A stretch of DNA of 64,000 nt from Carettochelys insculpta (taxonomy: Eukaryota; Chordata; Testudines; Carettochelyidae): assembly GCF_033958435.1 (NCBI RefSeq), contig NC_134140.1, forward strand, positions 60,233,001-60,297,000, read 5' to 3'. The notes under the pieces were generated by a model that saw nothing but the letters and a program-made list of their open reading frames with translations, searched no databases and was not told the origin of the DNA. Shown in pieces: positions 24,301 to 33,369 of this stretch. Position 1 is the stretch's first letter. Each line of letters begins with the position of its first letter. The translations under genes and the position numbers were made by a program.

Positions 24301-25299
24301 AACGCAGGTCTGTATATGATGCTTGTCAAAACTTTCACTATACCTCTAACAAGCAGCAAGACTGACATGAGCTAGCTTCATCACAATTGCCTTTTCTAAC
24401 TTCAGCAGGGAAATATAAACCCAGACCTTCATGGATAATTCATCATGGTTTGTGTCATAAATTTATAATGTCATTTACAAGTTTTTGATCACCGAAATAC
24501 AATAGGCTTAATAATGACAGTATAGCTTGTATCATACACATTGTAAAGAATCAGTCTATATTTCAGTCCCTTTTGGAACAAAAATTAAAACAGAACTCAT
24601 GTTTAAAAAGTGGATTATGAAACAAAAGTAGCTTCAAAACTGAAAGATTTACATAAAAGTTTGTGTTTTAAAAGGGTCTGATTAGTCTTCTCCCCACACC
24701 TCTGTCCCCCAAGTTTTTCTATTTTTTTTCTCCCCCTTTTGTGACTTGTTTAAATATATATGATTGGAAAATGCAGGGAACATCTTGGTCTCTAGGTGGG
24801 GGACTGAAAGGATTTAGCCTGACTTAAGCAGAGGCCTACTTAACAGATTAGGCCTCTAGAGTTCTCGCAGCCTTAGCTTCTTCACAAAAAAAGATAAAAA
24901 CTACAATGTGCAGTATAAAGATCAGGCATGTTAATGGTGCTTGGGGTAAGGGGACAGGCAGTTTCCTGACAGGAGGTTTTACAGTAAAGTTAAGTGCCAC
25001 AGCCCTGCACTTTCACAGACTGAGGGATTCAGACTCAAGTATATCCCACGCTCAGGAGTCAGTGGGATGCCCAGCATTTGCTTCTCTAGGTCCTCCCAGG
25101 AAAGCCTGCTCTAGAAGTTGATAGAGGACAGACAAGTAAATCCTAACTTCTTGCAATGGTTTTAAAGCTCTCCTCCCTGGGATGTAGGAGCCCCAATATC
25201 ACACTACATTCATTTATTTTAAGGAAAGCCTTCATCAGACAACAGCTAGAGGCACCCAGGGCTGCGTGGATTAACCATAAAGACCTTGCAAGTTAGATT
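21321..25299. other. Intronic stretch, mostly unrecognised
   Basis: AT-rich DNA next to the exon 1 CpG island. A T-rich tract lies at 22894-22926. Around 22370-22440, GGGGCCAAATCATTCTCACA with ATTAAGATCAACAGGATTAC resembles a weakly recognised sauropsid repeat. No exon-like segment was found. Confidence 0.4.
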
Positions 25300-25530
25300 T
25301 TGCTCGGAGATTCACGACCCCGGGGTACCAAACCAACGCGCGACCCCGGCAAGACTCAACTACCACCCCCTCCTTGCCAGCGTTTTTTGGGGGGGCTGCC
25401 TCAGTTTCCAAGGCTCTCTCCCTTCCCCACGCTGCTCGCAGCCCCCGCCCCGCTTTGTCTCGCCCCTTATATAACGGGCTGGGATCCTCCCCAGGCAACC
25501 GGGGCTCCCCCTCCCTCCGCCCGCGCCCAC

Positions 25531-25661
25531 CTGTCCCGGGGGTCGATCCAGCTGGTCTGCTTGGTGTTGTGGTCGATGTAGAAGACTTTGCCGTCGTAAT
25601 CCCTCGCCTCCTCCCAGCCGGCGGGTAAGGGGAGCTGCCCATTCCCCGCTTTCCTAGGCAT
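25531..25661 (-). CDS. WWC2: WWC2 exon 1 (first coding exon, N-terminal WW domain)
   Basis: This exon encodes the N-terminus of WWC2, a cytoplasmic KIBRA-family scaffold that acts upstream of LATS kinases in Hippo signalling. The 131-nt coding part gives 43 codons plus two bases of an Arg codon. It reads [20 protein letters not shown], followed by the rest of the first WW domain, with W16, Y28, W38 and P41 visible. The Gly-Gln-Leu-Pro-Leu-Pro leader and [13 protein letters not shown] core fit WWC2 better than WWC1 or WWC3, as I recall those proteins. The exon ends GGGACAG|GTGGGC, a good splice donor at 25530. The chosen ATG at 25661 has A at -3. The frame stays open upstream, but I find no earlier ATG in it, only non-ATG codons. 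The second WW domain, C2 domain and coiled coils lie in exons outside the window. I am confident of the family and fairly confident of the paralogue. Confidence 0.9.
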
Positions 25662-25711
25662 GGTCGGGCGCCGGGGGCGGCTGCTCCATAGGGCCGGGAC
25701 GCAAGCAGGGA

Positions 25712-25720
25712 GGCGGGAAA
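25712..25720 (-). promoter_or_regulatory. E2F-like site in WWC2 5' UTR
   Basis: GGCGGGAAA on the plus strand reads TTTCCCGCC on the coding strand, a match to the E2F consensus TTTSSCGC. It is about 50 bp upstream of the ATG, in the probable 5' UTR. A motif match of this length in a GC-rich island is weak evidence. Confidence 0.3.
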
Positions 25721-25956
25721 AGCCCCCACTCGAGCCGGGGACGGGGAGGCGGGGCGCGGAGCCGGGCCTGGGCAAGCGGCGGGGCTCTGGCGATCGCTCC
25801 GGAACCTCCTCTCCCGCTCGGGCTCAGCCCACCATGGCCAGGCTGCCGCCGGCTCCGCCAGCACCAAGGCAGGGATCCGGGCTGAGCCCCGCCGCGCTCT
25901 GGGCTGCGAACGGCGGAGCACGGCTCAGCCCCGAGCCGCCGCCGCCGCCGCTGCCG

Positions 25957-26034
25957 CTCATTAGCATGAGATTAACATCCATCTCATCTGCATGCACATT
26001 CCTCCTCGCCGCCGCATTCCTCAGGGTTAACCCT
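25957..26034. promoter_or_regulatory. AT-richer motif cluster inside the CpG island
   Basis: A short non-GC-rich stretch interrupts the island. It contains an inverted repeat CTCAT-TAGC-ATGAG (25957-25970), the palindrome TGCATGCA (25989-25996), the TEAD-type pair, and a perfect 12-bp palindrome AGGGTTAACCCT (26023-26034). Such a cluster in an otherwise CCG-rich block suggests a conserved regulatory element. This is inference. Confidence 0.4.
25997..26020 (-). promoter_or_regulatory. Pair of TEAD/MCAT-type sites upstream of WWC2
   Basis: Two CATTCC hexamers occur at 25997-26002 and 26015-26020, in the same orientation and 18 bp apart. On the coding strand they read AGGAATGT and AGGAATGC, close to the TEAD consensus GGAATG. 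They sit 336-360 bp upstream of the WWC2 ATG within the CpG island. Binding is inferred from the motif only. Confidence 0.5.
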
Positions 26035-26450
26035 GCCGCCGCCGCCGCCCGCCGGGAGGGGGAAGGGGCGATCGGCGCGGCGGGGCCCACGGCCGGGAGC
26101 TGGAGATGGGGGGGAGACAGCGCCGGCCGTGCGCCCCAACTGAGCAGCGGGGAAGTTTCACAGCCCGCCGCCCGGCCTGGTCGCGCCCCTAAACTCAGCG
26201 CGGGGAGTGGGCAGTTGGGAGCCCTCCCCGCCCGGGACAAGGAAGGACAAGGACTGTGCCCTCCTTGCCCGCGCTCAGCCCCGGCCCGGGACACAGACGG
26301 GGCGTGGCTAGCTGGAGTGCACTGCCCCGTACTTGGAGTGCGCTGCCGCTAGGCTTTGCCCCGCAGGCCGACAACAGTCCCCCTCTCCACCCCTGCCGGC
26401 CACCCGGGGCCCGAACCTCCCGCCCCAGGCAGCCTGAGACGTGAGCCTTG

Positions 26451-26768
26451 GCGCAGAGGTTCTTTGCGAGGAGGGGGAGCCCTTCGGCTGATGTCAACCT
26501 CCTGAGACTCCAGGTCGCTGGGCGTCTGCTTTCAAGCTTTCCTCCCGGCCACAGGGACTAGGACCTTTCATTGGCACACACCACTCAGCTGGGATTCAGG
26601 TAGCCAGCCCTCCCAGGAACTAGGGCTTCAAGTAAAGCCTCAGGTCTGACCAGACTGGGTAACATTGCAACCCTGTCCCATTTATCATCAGGCCTCCACC
26701 CCGCCTAAGGCCAGGGGCTGAGTGGAAGAAACAACACGTGATGTTGTATCCTGTCCTCCTGGAATAGT
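26451..26768. other. Upstream flank of WWC2, nothing recognised
   Basis: The sequence returns to ordinary composition. No promoter of a divergent gene was recognised, although a CpG-island promoter could drive antisense transcription. Confidence 0.4.
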
Positions 26769-26900
26769 AACAGAGAGGTAGCCTAGCCGAGTGAGTCTGT
26801 ATTCAGTCAAAAACCAGCAGTCATGCAGCACTTTAAAGACTAGCAAAATGGTTTCTTCAGTGATGAGCTTTCCTGGGACAGACCCACTGCACAGGCAACT
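26769..26900 (-). mobile_element. PLE terminal-repeat fragment
   Basis: AACAGAGAGGTAGCCTAGCC, GCAGTCATGCAGCACTTTAA, AGACTAGCAAAATGG and GATGAGCTTTCCTGGGACAG follow the order of the other PLE ends. The hammerhead-like stem is damaged. No flanking duplication was found. Confidence 0.65.
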
Positions 26901-27190
26901 TTAATCCAGGAGTTTCCTGCCTTCAGACTGGCTAGCTTTGCAAGCCTGGGTATTTTAAGGTGGTTGGGGTGGGTTGTCTGATGTTATATAGGCAAGATGA
27001 GACATTCACTGCTAAAAATAAATATCACCAGTCTTCCTTCATTTTGTAAGAAGTGTTTTTTAATAATTTGTGTGGGAAGGTTGCTGCCCCAATACGCCCC
27101 CTCCTGGCTGGTGAGGTCACTACTGCAACTATTGTCTCAGTGGTCCCGTTCTTTTGTCCTGGTCTGGCTCTTGGAATACCTGATTCAGTG

Positions 27191-27313
27191 AGCATCTGAT
27201 GAAGTGAGTCTGTGCTCACGAAAGCTTATGCTCAAAACTTTTCTGTTAGTCTATACGGTGGCACAGGACCCTTTGTTGCTGTTACAGATCCAGACTAACA
27301 TGGCTACCCCTCC
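27191..27313 (+). mobile_element. Short PLE-end insertion with about 15-bp target duplication
   Basis: A 123-bp unit, from AGCATCTGATGAAGTGAGTC to the terminus CCAGACTAACATGGCTACCC, is flanked by AATACCTGATTCAGTG (27175-27190) and AATACTGATTCAGTG (27314-27328), identical but for one base. The duplication shows that this short piece inserted as a unit rather than being a remnant of a longer copy. Confidence 0.8.
27196..27223 (+). ncRNA. Hammerhead-ribozyme-like core (candidate)
   Basis: CTGATGA (27196-27202), one extra A, stem GTGAG/CTCAC with a six-base loop, then GAAA (27220-27223). This is the CUGANGA - stem II - GAAA order of a hammerhead. The stem has A-T where other copies have G-C, a compensatory change. 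The extra A before stem II and the lack of an obvious canonical stem III argue for caution. Confidence 0.35.
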
Positions 27314-27328
27314 AATACTGATTCAGTG

Positions 27329-27660
27329 GTTTCAACCCTTTCAGATTATTGTGCCCCTTTTAGGTGCATGATTTGTCTCACAGACTTCCAATCATTTGCT
27401 TACAAAATCAGACATAAACATTCAAAAGCAACACAGCACACTATTACTGAAATATTACTTAAGCAGTCATTTTTACCTGCTAATTATAAATCCACTGGTG
27501 GATAAATACTGTACTGACATTTCAGTGAATAGAGCAGTACAAGCAAATCATTCTATGAAATTTTGGTGTAGACAGACTTAGCTAGTGTTTTTAATGTGGA
27601 GTGTTGTGAAATTAGGAAAATGCCTAGGTGAGTTTATGTTCTCAGAGCCATCCGGGGGGG
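27329..27660. mobile_element. Possible hAT-derived fragment
   Basis: The segment GTGGTTTCAACCCTTTCAGA then GTGCCCCTTTTAGG resembles the left end of hAT elements that begin CAGTGGTT. The matching right end was not identified, and the preceding CAGTG is also part of the PLE duplication. Low confidence. Confidence 0.3.
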
Positions 27661-29049
27661 TGGGGACATAAACTTGGGGCAAAGCCCTCCTTCCCCCAGT
27701 GCCCCAAATGCAGGGCCCATCAACCACCCTGTGCCACAGGCCCTGCTCCTCTCCTGCTTCTTCTCTGCCACCTGAGCTGGGGATTACCTGGGGCCTGGCA
27801 CAACCATGGTGGGCAGCAGCAGGGGAATTGCCTCCCCTTGGCCCTCATACCCACAATCATCATACGGGGATGGGTGGGGGCATGAGTGACAGCCTGCTCC
27901 ACCATGCCATACCTTCCCAGCCTGCTGAGTCCCACTTCTCCAGGGGCAGCAGGGAGCGGAGATTGCTTCCCACTTCAGTGGAGAAGTAGGGCTCAGCGGG
28001 CCAGGAGGGTGCAGCTTGGCGTTACAGAGAAAATAAACTAGGAAAAAAGAGGTATAATTTTGGCCGGCAGTAGGCAAGCTGTCAGAAAGCCAAGAACAAA
28101 CCCCAATTGGGCAGATAGGTCAAGTCCATTTATTAACTGGTGGTTTTCTTTTCATATCACAGCACGCTGTTTTCTCTTTGGTCCCAACAATATGCTTAAA
28201 AAGAAACTACGTTAATCTATTGAATTTGCGTCCCCCACATCTACTGTAATAAGATAACAGTGAATGAGAGACTAATATAAGGCCTCAACTGCAATTGATG
28301 GTGAGCAGGGAGACTTTTGCACCTGCACAGAATTTGCCTTCTATGTACAGACTCCACAGTCTGCCTTCTCACTATCAGGTATAAGACTAGAGCAACAGGT
28401 ATACTTTATTTTTCATTTAGCCCATTAAATTGAAGTGAGCAGGTCCATTTGTAAAATGAAGCCCTGTTTTCCAGAGAATAGTTCTACACTCCATTTTCAT
28501 TTGGACCTCTCACTCATCTCTAGTTCAATTATATTGTAGGGTCATATGGTCTCCACAGTGACCAAAGCATGTTACATGTATGGGAAAGGACAAACTGGTT
28601 TTCATTTTGACTGCTTCAAATGTTTTTCCTTTGATTAGAAAGAGCTAGAGCTTTACACACTGAAAATATCAAGAGGAAAGATTCTTGTCTTCTGAAGCTA
28701 GCTATCTGCTATTTATTTTTGGTATGGGTGAAACTTAGTAGAACTTACTAGAGAAGATATGGTCTTTAACAATGCTATAAAAGCAGGTCTGTTCTGCAGC
28801 TACTACAGTTTCTTGCTTTAGTGGGCCATTGGCGCACTTGGACATTTCATAAGGCACATTGCCTGCTTCAGTACAATATACCAATAACCAATACATTAGC
28901 ATTTTGTCATTGTATTTATGCACATGTAAACTAAAATAATATGAACAGACAATACCATACATAAAAACAAATCATCTAAATACATACAAAAAGCTGAACT
29001 TATAATATAAAACCATTACGGATAACTTTAAATCTTATTAAAATACTAT
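27661..29049. other. Stretch with nothing recognised
   Basis: A GC-richer part at 27640-28000 contains open frames on both strands without family resemblance. The rest is AT-rich. Confidence 0.4.
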
Positions 29050-29235
29050 AGGTTGAACCTCTCTTGTTTGGCACCTTTGGTACCTAACCAGCACTGAATG
29101 AGAGAATTTCCTGGACCACAGAAGGGCAATATTGTCTAGCACATGACCAGCACTTCTGCTGCTTCCTGGGCTCTTAGAAGACATTTAGGGGTCATTTAAA
29201 GCTAAATAAACAGCACAGAACACAAACTTTTTACA
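29050..29235 (+). mobile_element. Dispersed repeat fragment
   Basis: TAGGTTGAACCTCTCTTGTT, GAGAGAATTTCCTGGACCAC, TGGGCTCTTAGAAGACATTT and AACAGCACAGAACAC resemble an interspersed repeat common in turtle genomes, from memory. A second, shorter relative occurs at 13160-13240. Confidence 0.5.
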
Positions 29236-30340
29236 TATTTTCTGTCAAGATTGCATTTTTTGCTGTTGGCAATTTCTCATTGCAAATGAGACAAAAAGGG
29301 AGCCCAGATTAACTTGATATAAATGCGAAGGATTGGGTCCACTCAGTTTGAAATTCTCTGTTTTCATTTTCTATTTTTCCTCTCTTTTGAAGCCATTCCA
29401 ACCCCACTTTATTTATGCCAGTTTTATTTTATGTTTAATTTCAGTTTTCTTTCTGAAAATGCGTGTTGCCCTTCACAGCAGGAATGCCACAAGTTTCCTT
29501 TTCAAAAACCAAGATGTTATTAGCAACATAATCAAAACACAGATACAGTATCCTATTCCACAATGCCCTGAACATATTAAAGGGGATTTAGCCAACATTT
29601 TGAGATCACATATCTTTTGCTACTGTATGTGGATATGAGTTGTTCATTTTTGGGCTTTTAGACATTCACCATTTATTGAAAATAATCAGAAGGTTTTTTC
29701 TTTATTTCTTTATTTATTTAAACTTTGCAATTATAGCATTGGGAGCCACAAAAATGTTGACCCAGGTTCTAGTCTAAAGACTTCCAGCAAAGGCAGGCAT
29801 GTTTTACAGAAAACCTATAGTACAGAGCCAAAGTGAACCTCATTTATGTCACTACTTCTTCTGTAGTTAATGATGACACCCATTCAGACATCTATTAAGT
29901 GCAGTGCTAGGATACCCACAGCTAACATTTTTAGTTCAAAGCCTTCACCTTATTCACAAAAAGAGCCATTCTTGGAAGCTCTCACACATATGCACACACA
30001 CTCTCACTCTCTCTCTAACAAAATGTTGCTTCTTTGCCCAAACCAATGGAATTGAAGCTTTTCTACAATGGGGAAATATGTATATCAGGACAAATCCAAA
30101 ACAGCCTGGTGTCTTGTATCCTTACATGCAAAAATCCCATGAATTGCTATTCAGTAGCAAGAGATCTTGTTTTTCTTTTTTCTCCATTGTTTGAGCACTA
30201 CACTTTAATTATAAATAATATTTGACCGCAATTCAGCAGAGCACTTCATGTCAGCACATAGGGGCCAGAGCAGTAAAAGCATACATGAGAACTCAGGCCT
30301 GTATATTGATAAGAACTGCAGGTTTTGAAAGGAATATTAG
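29236..30340. other. Stretch with nothing recognised
   Basis: No gene or repeat family recognised. Confidence 0.4.
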
Positions 30341-30485
30341 CACAGTGGGCAACAAGGTGCTGCCTGCTCAGTGAAGTTTTGCTGTTCTGTAATTGAATTG
30401 GTAGAAATCCAGCTCTCTCTAATCATTGGCCTGTGTCAGACCAGATGATCACTTGGGTCTCTTCTGACTTTAAAACATATAACTA
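30341..30485 (+). mobile_element. CR1-type 3' end fragment
   Basis: GGCCTGTGTCAGACCAGATG followed by ATCACTTGGGTCTCTTCTGA and CTTTAAAACATATAA matches the 3' end of an older CR1 subfamily (agatgatca...ggtcccttctggcctta...). Only about 70 bp is clear. Confidence 0.5.
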
Positions 30486-30589
30486 CAAAGCAGATTTGCC
30501 ACAAGCCTGCATCTCAACTAATAATGTCAGGACAGTATCCCATAGATTGTTCAGCTTAATTGTGCAACGCAGCATAGTTCAAAAAATGA

Positions 30590-30780
30590 AGCTATGTCTA
30601 CAGTGCCATTAAACACCATTTGCCAGCACTCGGGGGCTCCCAGCGCACAGGCTGAGGGGCTGCTTACTCATGCTGTACACATTCAGGCTGTCTATGCTGC
30701 AGTTAAACAGTCCTTTATCTGACCCTGAGCCAGCTTGCATGGACCAACCATGGATGTTTAACTGCAATGTAGACATATCC
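30590..30780. mobile_element. MITE with GTCTAC ends
   Basis: Left end AGCTATGTCTACAGTGCCAT and right end, read inward, GGATATGTCTACATTGCAG are inverted. TTAAACA-type segments are mirrored inside (CATTAAACACC and GATGTTTAACTGC). The terminus is related to the GGCYRYGTCTACAC group. Confidence 0.6.
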
Positions 30781-31044
30781 TTAGAGATGCATGTGAAGAA
30801 ATTGTTATATCGTCCTTTCTAAACAACGTTAGAATCCTGTGATCATGAAGATGCACCCCATGCAACATAATAAAATTAACTGTTTACCTGAAATTAAACT
30901 ACATGAGTCAGAACCTGAGCTGGTATACATACATCAATGTAGCTTTGTTGATTGCAGAGGACATGTGCTAATTTTTACTAGCAGAGGATTTAACACTGTC
31001 TTTGTGCCATACCTATAATAATGGGGCCATGGACTGGTTTAATA

Positions 31045-31102
31045 TAATATGTTATTATATTTACACTGGGCATTACTGCAGTGTAAATATAATAACATAT
31101 TA
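31045..31102. repeat. Perfect 24-bp hairpin
   Basis: Arms 31045-31068 and 31079-31102 are exact reverse complements with a 10-nt loop (GGCATTACTG). The arms are AT-rich (ATGTTATTATATTTACACTG). It may be a very small MITE or a hairpin precursor; no other copy was seen in the window. Confidence 0.85.
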
Positions 31103-31386
31103 ATGTTAACGTGAGCTAAGCTACTGGTGCCCACTACTTGGTACTATGCCTTATGTAGCTGGAGAAAACTTTGTATTATAAAGGGTTTCCTGGTAAGAGA
31201 CTTAGTTAAGTATTTACAACTTTAATTCCAGTTTAATAGTAATTTAAAAGTAATACCGACATCTTAAAAAAACATTGCTATCTGAAAGTTTTGTAACCAC
31301 CATCTTTACAGGTAAGATATGTTTCTGAACCAACCCCTGGCTCCACTAAGCCCAATCCCAAATTCATGCTGGCAGTGTAAATAGTC
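31103..31386. other. Stretch with nothing recognised
   Basis: Short non-repetitive AT-rich DNA. Confidence 0.35.
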
Positions 31387-31452
31387 TCAGAGGGTTAGTT
31401 GTGTTAATCTGTACTTTCACAAACAACAAGCAGTCCTGTGACACCTTTGAGA
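31387..31452 (-). mobile_element. PLE terminal fragment, very short
   Basis: TCAGAGGGTTAGTTGTGTTA and ACAACAAGCAGTCCTGTGAC match the outer end of the PLE family. AAATAGTC occurs before it (31380) and after it (31455), which may be the target duplication. Confidence 0.55.
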
Positions 31453-31667
31453 TAAATAGTCTCAGAGGAGTAGCCATGTTAGTCTGTAGCTTCACCAAAG
31501 AGAACAAGCAGTCCTGTAGCAGCTTAAAGAGTAACAGTTTTATTTATTACGTAGTAAGTTTTCATGAGTAGGATCTGATGAAGTGGGTCTTACCCATGAA
31601 AACTCATGACCTAATAAATAAAATTATTAGTCTTTAAGGTGCTGTAAAACTGCTTGTCCTTTTTTAT
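31453..31667. mobile_element. Palindromic PLE-end insertion
   Basis: A foldback of two opposed pLTR halves: AGCAGTCCTGTAGCAGCTTA on the left is mirrored by AAGGTGCTGTAAAACTGCTT on the right, and the arms meet near the hammerhead-like motif at 31575. CTTTGAGA occurs at both flanks (31445-31452 and 31668-31675) as a possible target duplication. Confidence 0.7.
31575..31601 (+). ncRNA. Hammerhead-ribozyme-like core (candidate)
   Basis: CTGATGA (31575-31581), an extra A, GTGGG/CCCAT stem (one G-U closing pair) and GAAA (31598-31601). Downstream, CTAATAA and TTATTAG form a 7-bp helix ending just before TC, which could play the part of stem III at a distance. The core order is hammerhead-like but the junction is not canonical. 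Confidence 0.3.
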
Positions 31668-33369
31668 CTTTGAGACTAACAAATTGATTAGATCAGGAGC
31701 TTTCTTGGGCAAAACCTAGTGTATGTCAGAGTTGCACAGGAGTGAGTAACTTGTTCTAGAGTCAAGTAGTTCTGGATTAGGGAGTCACACCTGTCTCCAT
31801 GCAAAAACTTCCAGACTACGCTGTGTTTGGCTACAGTGTGGATGGGGCAGAGATTCAGGCTTTAAAGAACCGGACAAAATCTTAGTCTTGAAACTTCAGA
31901 CAGTAAAAGGGTTTGAAATGACACATTCATTGTCTAATGTTTTGGATGCTCAAAGTTCTTGATGACAGATCTGTTTGGTCAGCAAGGGTATTATACCATG
32001 GCCTCTTGAATTACAGCCACTGCAAAATTCTGAAAAATGTAAATACAGCATTGTGAAAGGGCGCCAGAGGGCCTGGGTGCGGGTGGGGAGAATTGGTCAC
32101 AAGATTCACAACAACAAATTCGAATTAAAGGGACCTTTTTTTAAAAAGAAAAATCAAGAACTGGGACAGTTGCCTGGCAACTTTTTTAAGGTTATGAAAT
32201 AGTCATACCAGACTGCATTTTTTAAAAATATTTAGTGTGCCAGTGTTCCTACTGTCAGCTTCTGATTCAATGACTCATGTATATTTCTTGGGATGGAGAT
32301 TTAAAAAAAAAACTGATGCACTGTTCTAGTTGGATTTATCATGAAACACTGAAGTCTTAGCATTTACTTAGACCAAAAGAACAGCTTGTTCATGTCTACT
32401 TTTCTCTTCACTCCAAATTTTGTTCTTCCCATTGAAGTTCCACTGGACCAACTGCTTGTGTTAAATGTAGAACAAGTTCTACTATTAAACAATTATCCCT
32501 TTAAAAAATAAAAAGCTCTAGGGTTTTGGCTGATTAGATTAAAATTGGAACAGTTCAGGTGTCCTTCAAAAATATATAGAATATCATAAGACAGGAAAGT
32601 CCTGTTAAATGGGGCTGTTCAAATAGGTATGTGCGAATTGTCAGACTTACACAGTAAGCTTGTCTTTAGATGCAAGCATTTTGTCATGGTGAAGAGGCCT
32701 TTTTGCCTTTAGATATAATTTTCATCATCTACATCTGAAAAACAGTGGAATTTTGCTATTCTCCTACCCTTATCACTGACAAAAAAGTCACACCAATAGT
32801 TACTTTAAGGGAAAAGTTAGAGTGAGAAGGGAGGAAGGGAGAAAAAAAATCTTATAATAAAACACTGCCTGCAACTTTTAAGCCTGCAACTTTTAACTGT
32901 GGAGTTGTAAACAGCATCTTAATAATAGAACCTTTCCTTAAAGGCCCCAGAAGCACTTGTTACAAATTGATTAATCATTTAAGCTGGCTAACATCCATGA
33001 TTCACACTGCTAAATGTTTCTGTGGAACAAGATAAAGAGATACAGAGTTGTATTTTGTTCTAGCTTCATAATAGTGATGTTAGGCTCCAAAGCAGTTGCC
33101 TGCAGAAGCACCTTTGGTATTCAGGCTTGATGCTACTGATCCCTTGGAAATGACCAGGTAATGCAGTGTTTTTGGCATTTTAAAAATGGTTTTGGTTTTA
33201 AATTGGATCTTTGGTAAGTCCACCAAGCCTGCCTTTTCTAGGGACACAGCTGTAGATACGTTGCTGTGAAATGGCTCATGGGAATTGTGTCACTATATTT
33301 ATATGGCCTCTGCTTTCCAGGAAGAGAGTGCTCATTTAACAAATAGTATGTTTTCTAACTGCAAGGTTC
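31668..33369. other. Stretch with nothing recognised
   Basis: AT-rich DNA without a recognised gene or repeat, up to the 5' end of the zinc-finger LINE. Confidence 0.4.

Larger units (their letters stand above)
1..25530 (-). other. WWC2: WWC2 intron 1, 5' part (acceptor outside window)
   Basis: The intron starts at the GT of the exon 1 donor (25530, minus strand) and runs off the left edge. I found no sequence resembling the second WW domain in it. It is at least 25.5 kb long and contains the CR1, PLE, hAT, MIR and minisatellite features listed separately. A long first intron is usual for this gene family. The extent is inferred from the position and strand of exon 1. Confidence 0.75.
25300..26450 (-). 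promoter_or_regulatory. WWC2: CpG island and presumed WWC2 promoter / 5' UTR
   Basis: Base composition changes sharply here to a CpG-dense, GC-rich block that covers exon 1 and about 800 bp upstream of its ATG. It holds several GC-box-like runs, GCC/CCG trinucleotide runs at about 25937-25950 and 26034-26050, and no convincing TATA box at a sensible distance. This is typical of a CpG-island promoter. The long open frames on both strands here are composition artefacts. The start site cannot be placed from sequence alone. Confidence 0.8.

Noticed and set aside
25460..25480. TATA-like TTATATAA near the WWC2 exon
   Set aside because: It is inside intron 1, downstream of the ATG for the minus-strand gene, so it cannot serve the annotated exon. 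An internal promoter is possible but unsupported.
25660..26352. 230-codon plus-strand frame (and 156- and 216-codon minus-strand frames) over the CpG island
   Set aside because: These are open because of GC-rich composition. Only the short WW-domain segment at 25531-25661 shows family resemblance and a splice donor.
26451..33369. A divergent neighbouring gene sharing the WWC2 CpG island
   Set aside because: No conserved exon-like frames or splice-site pairs were recognised on the plus strand upstream. A non-coding divergent transcript cannot be excluded.
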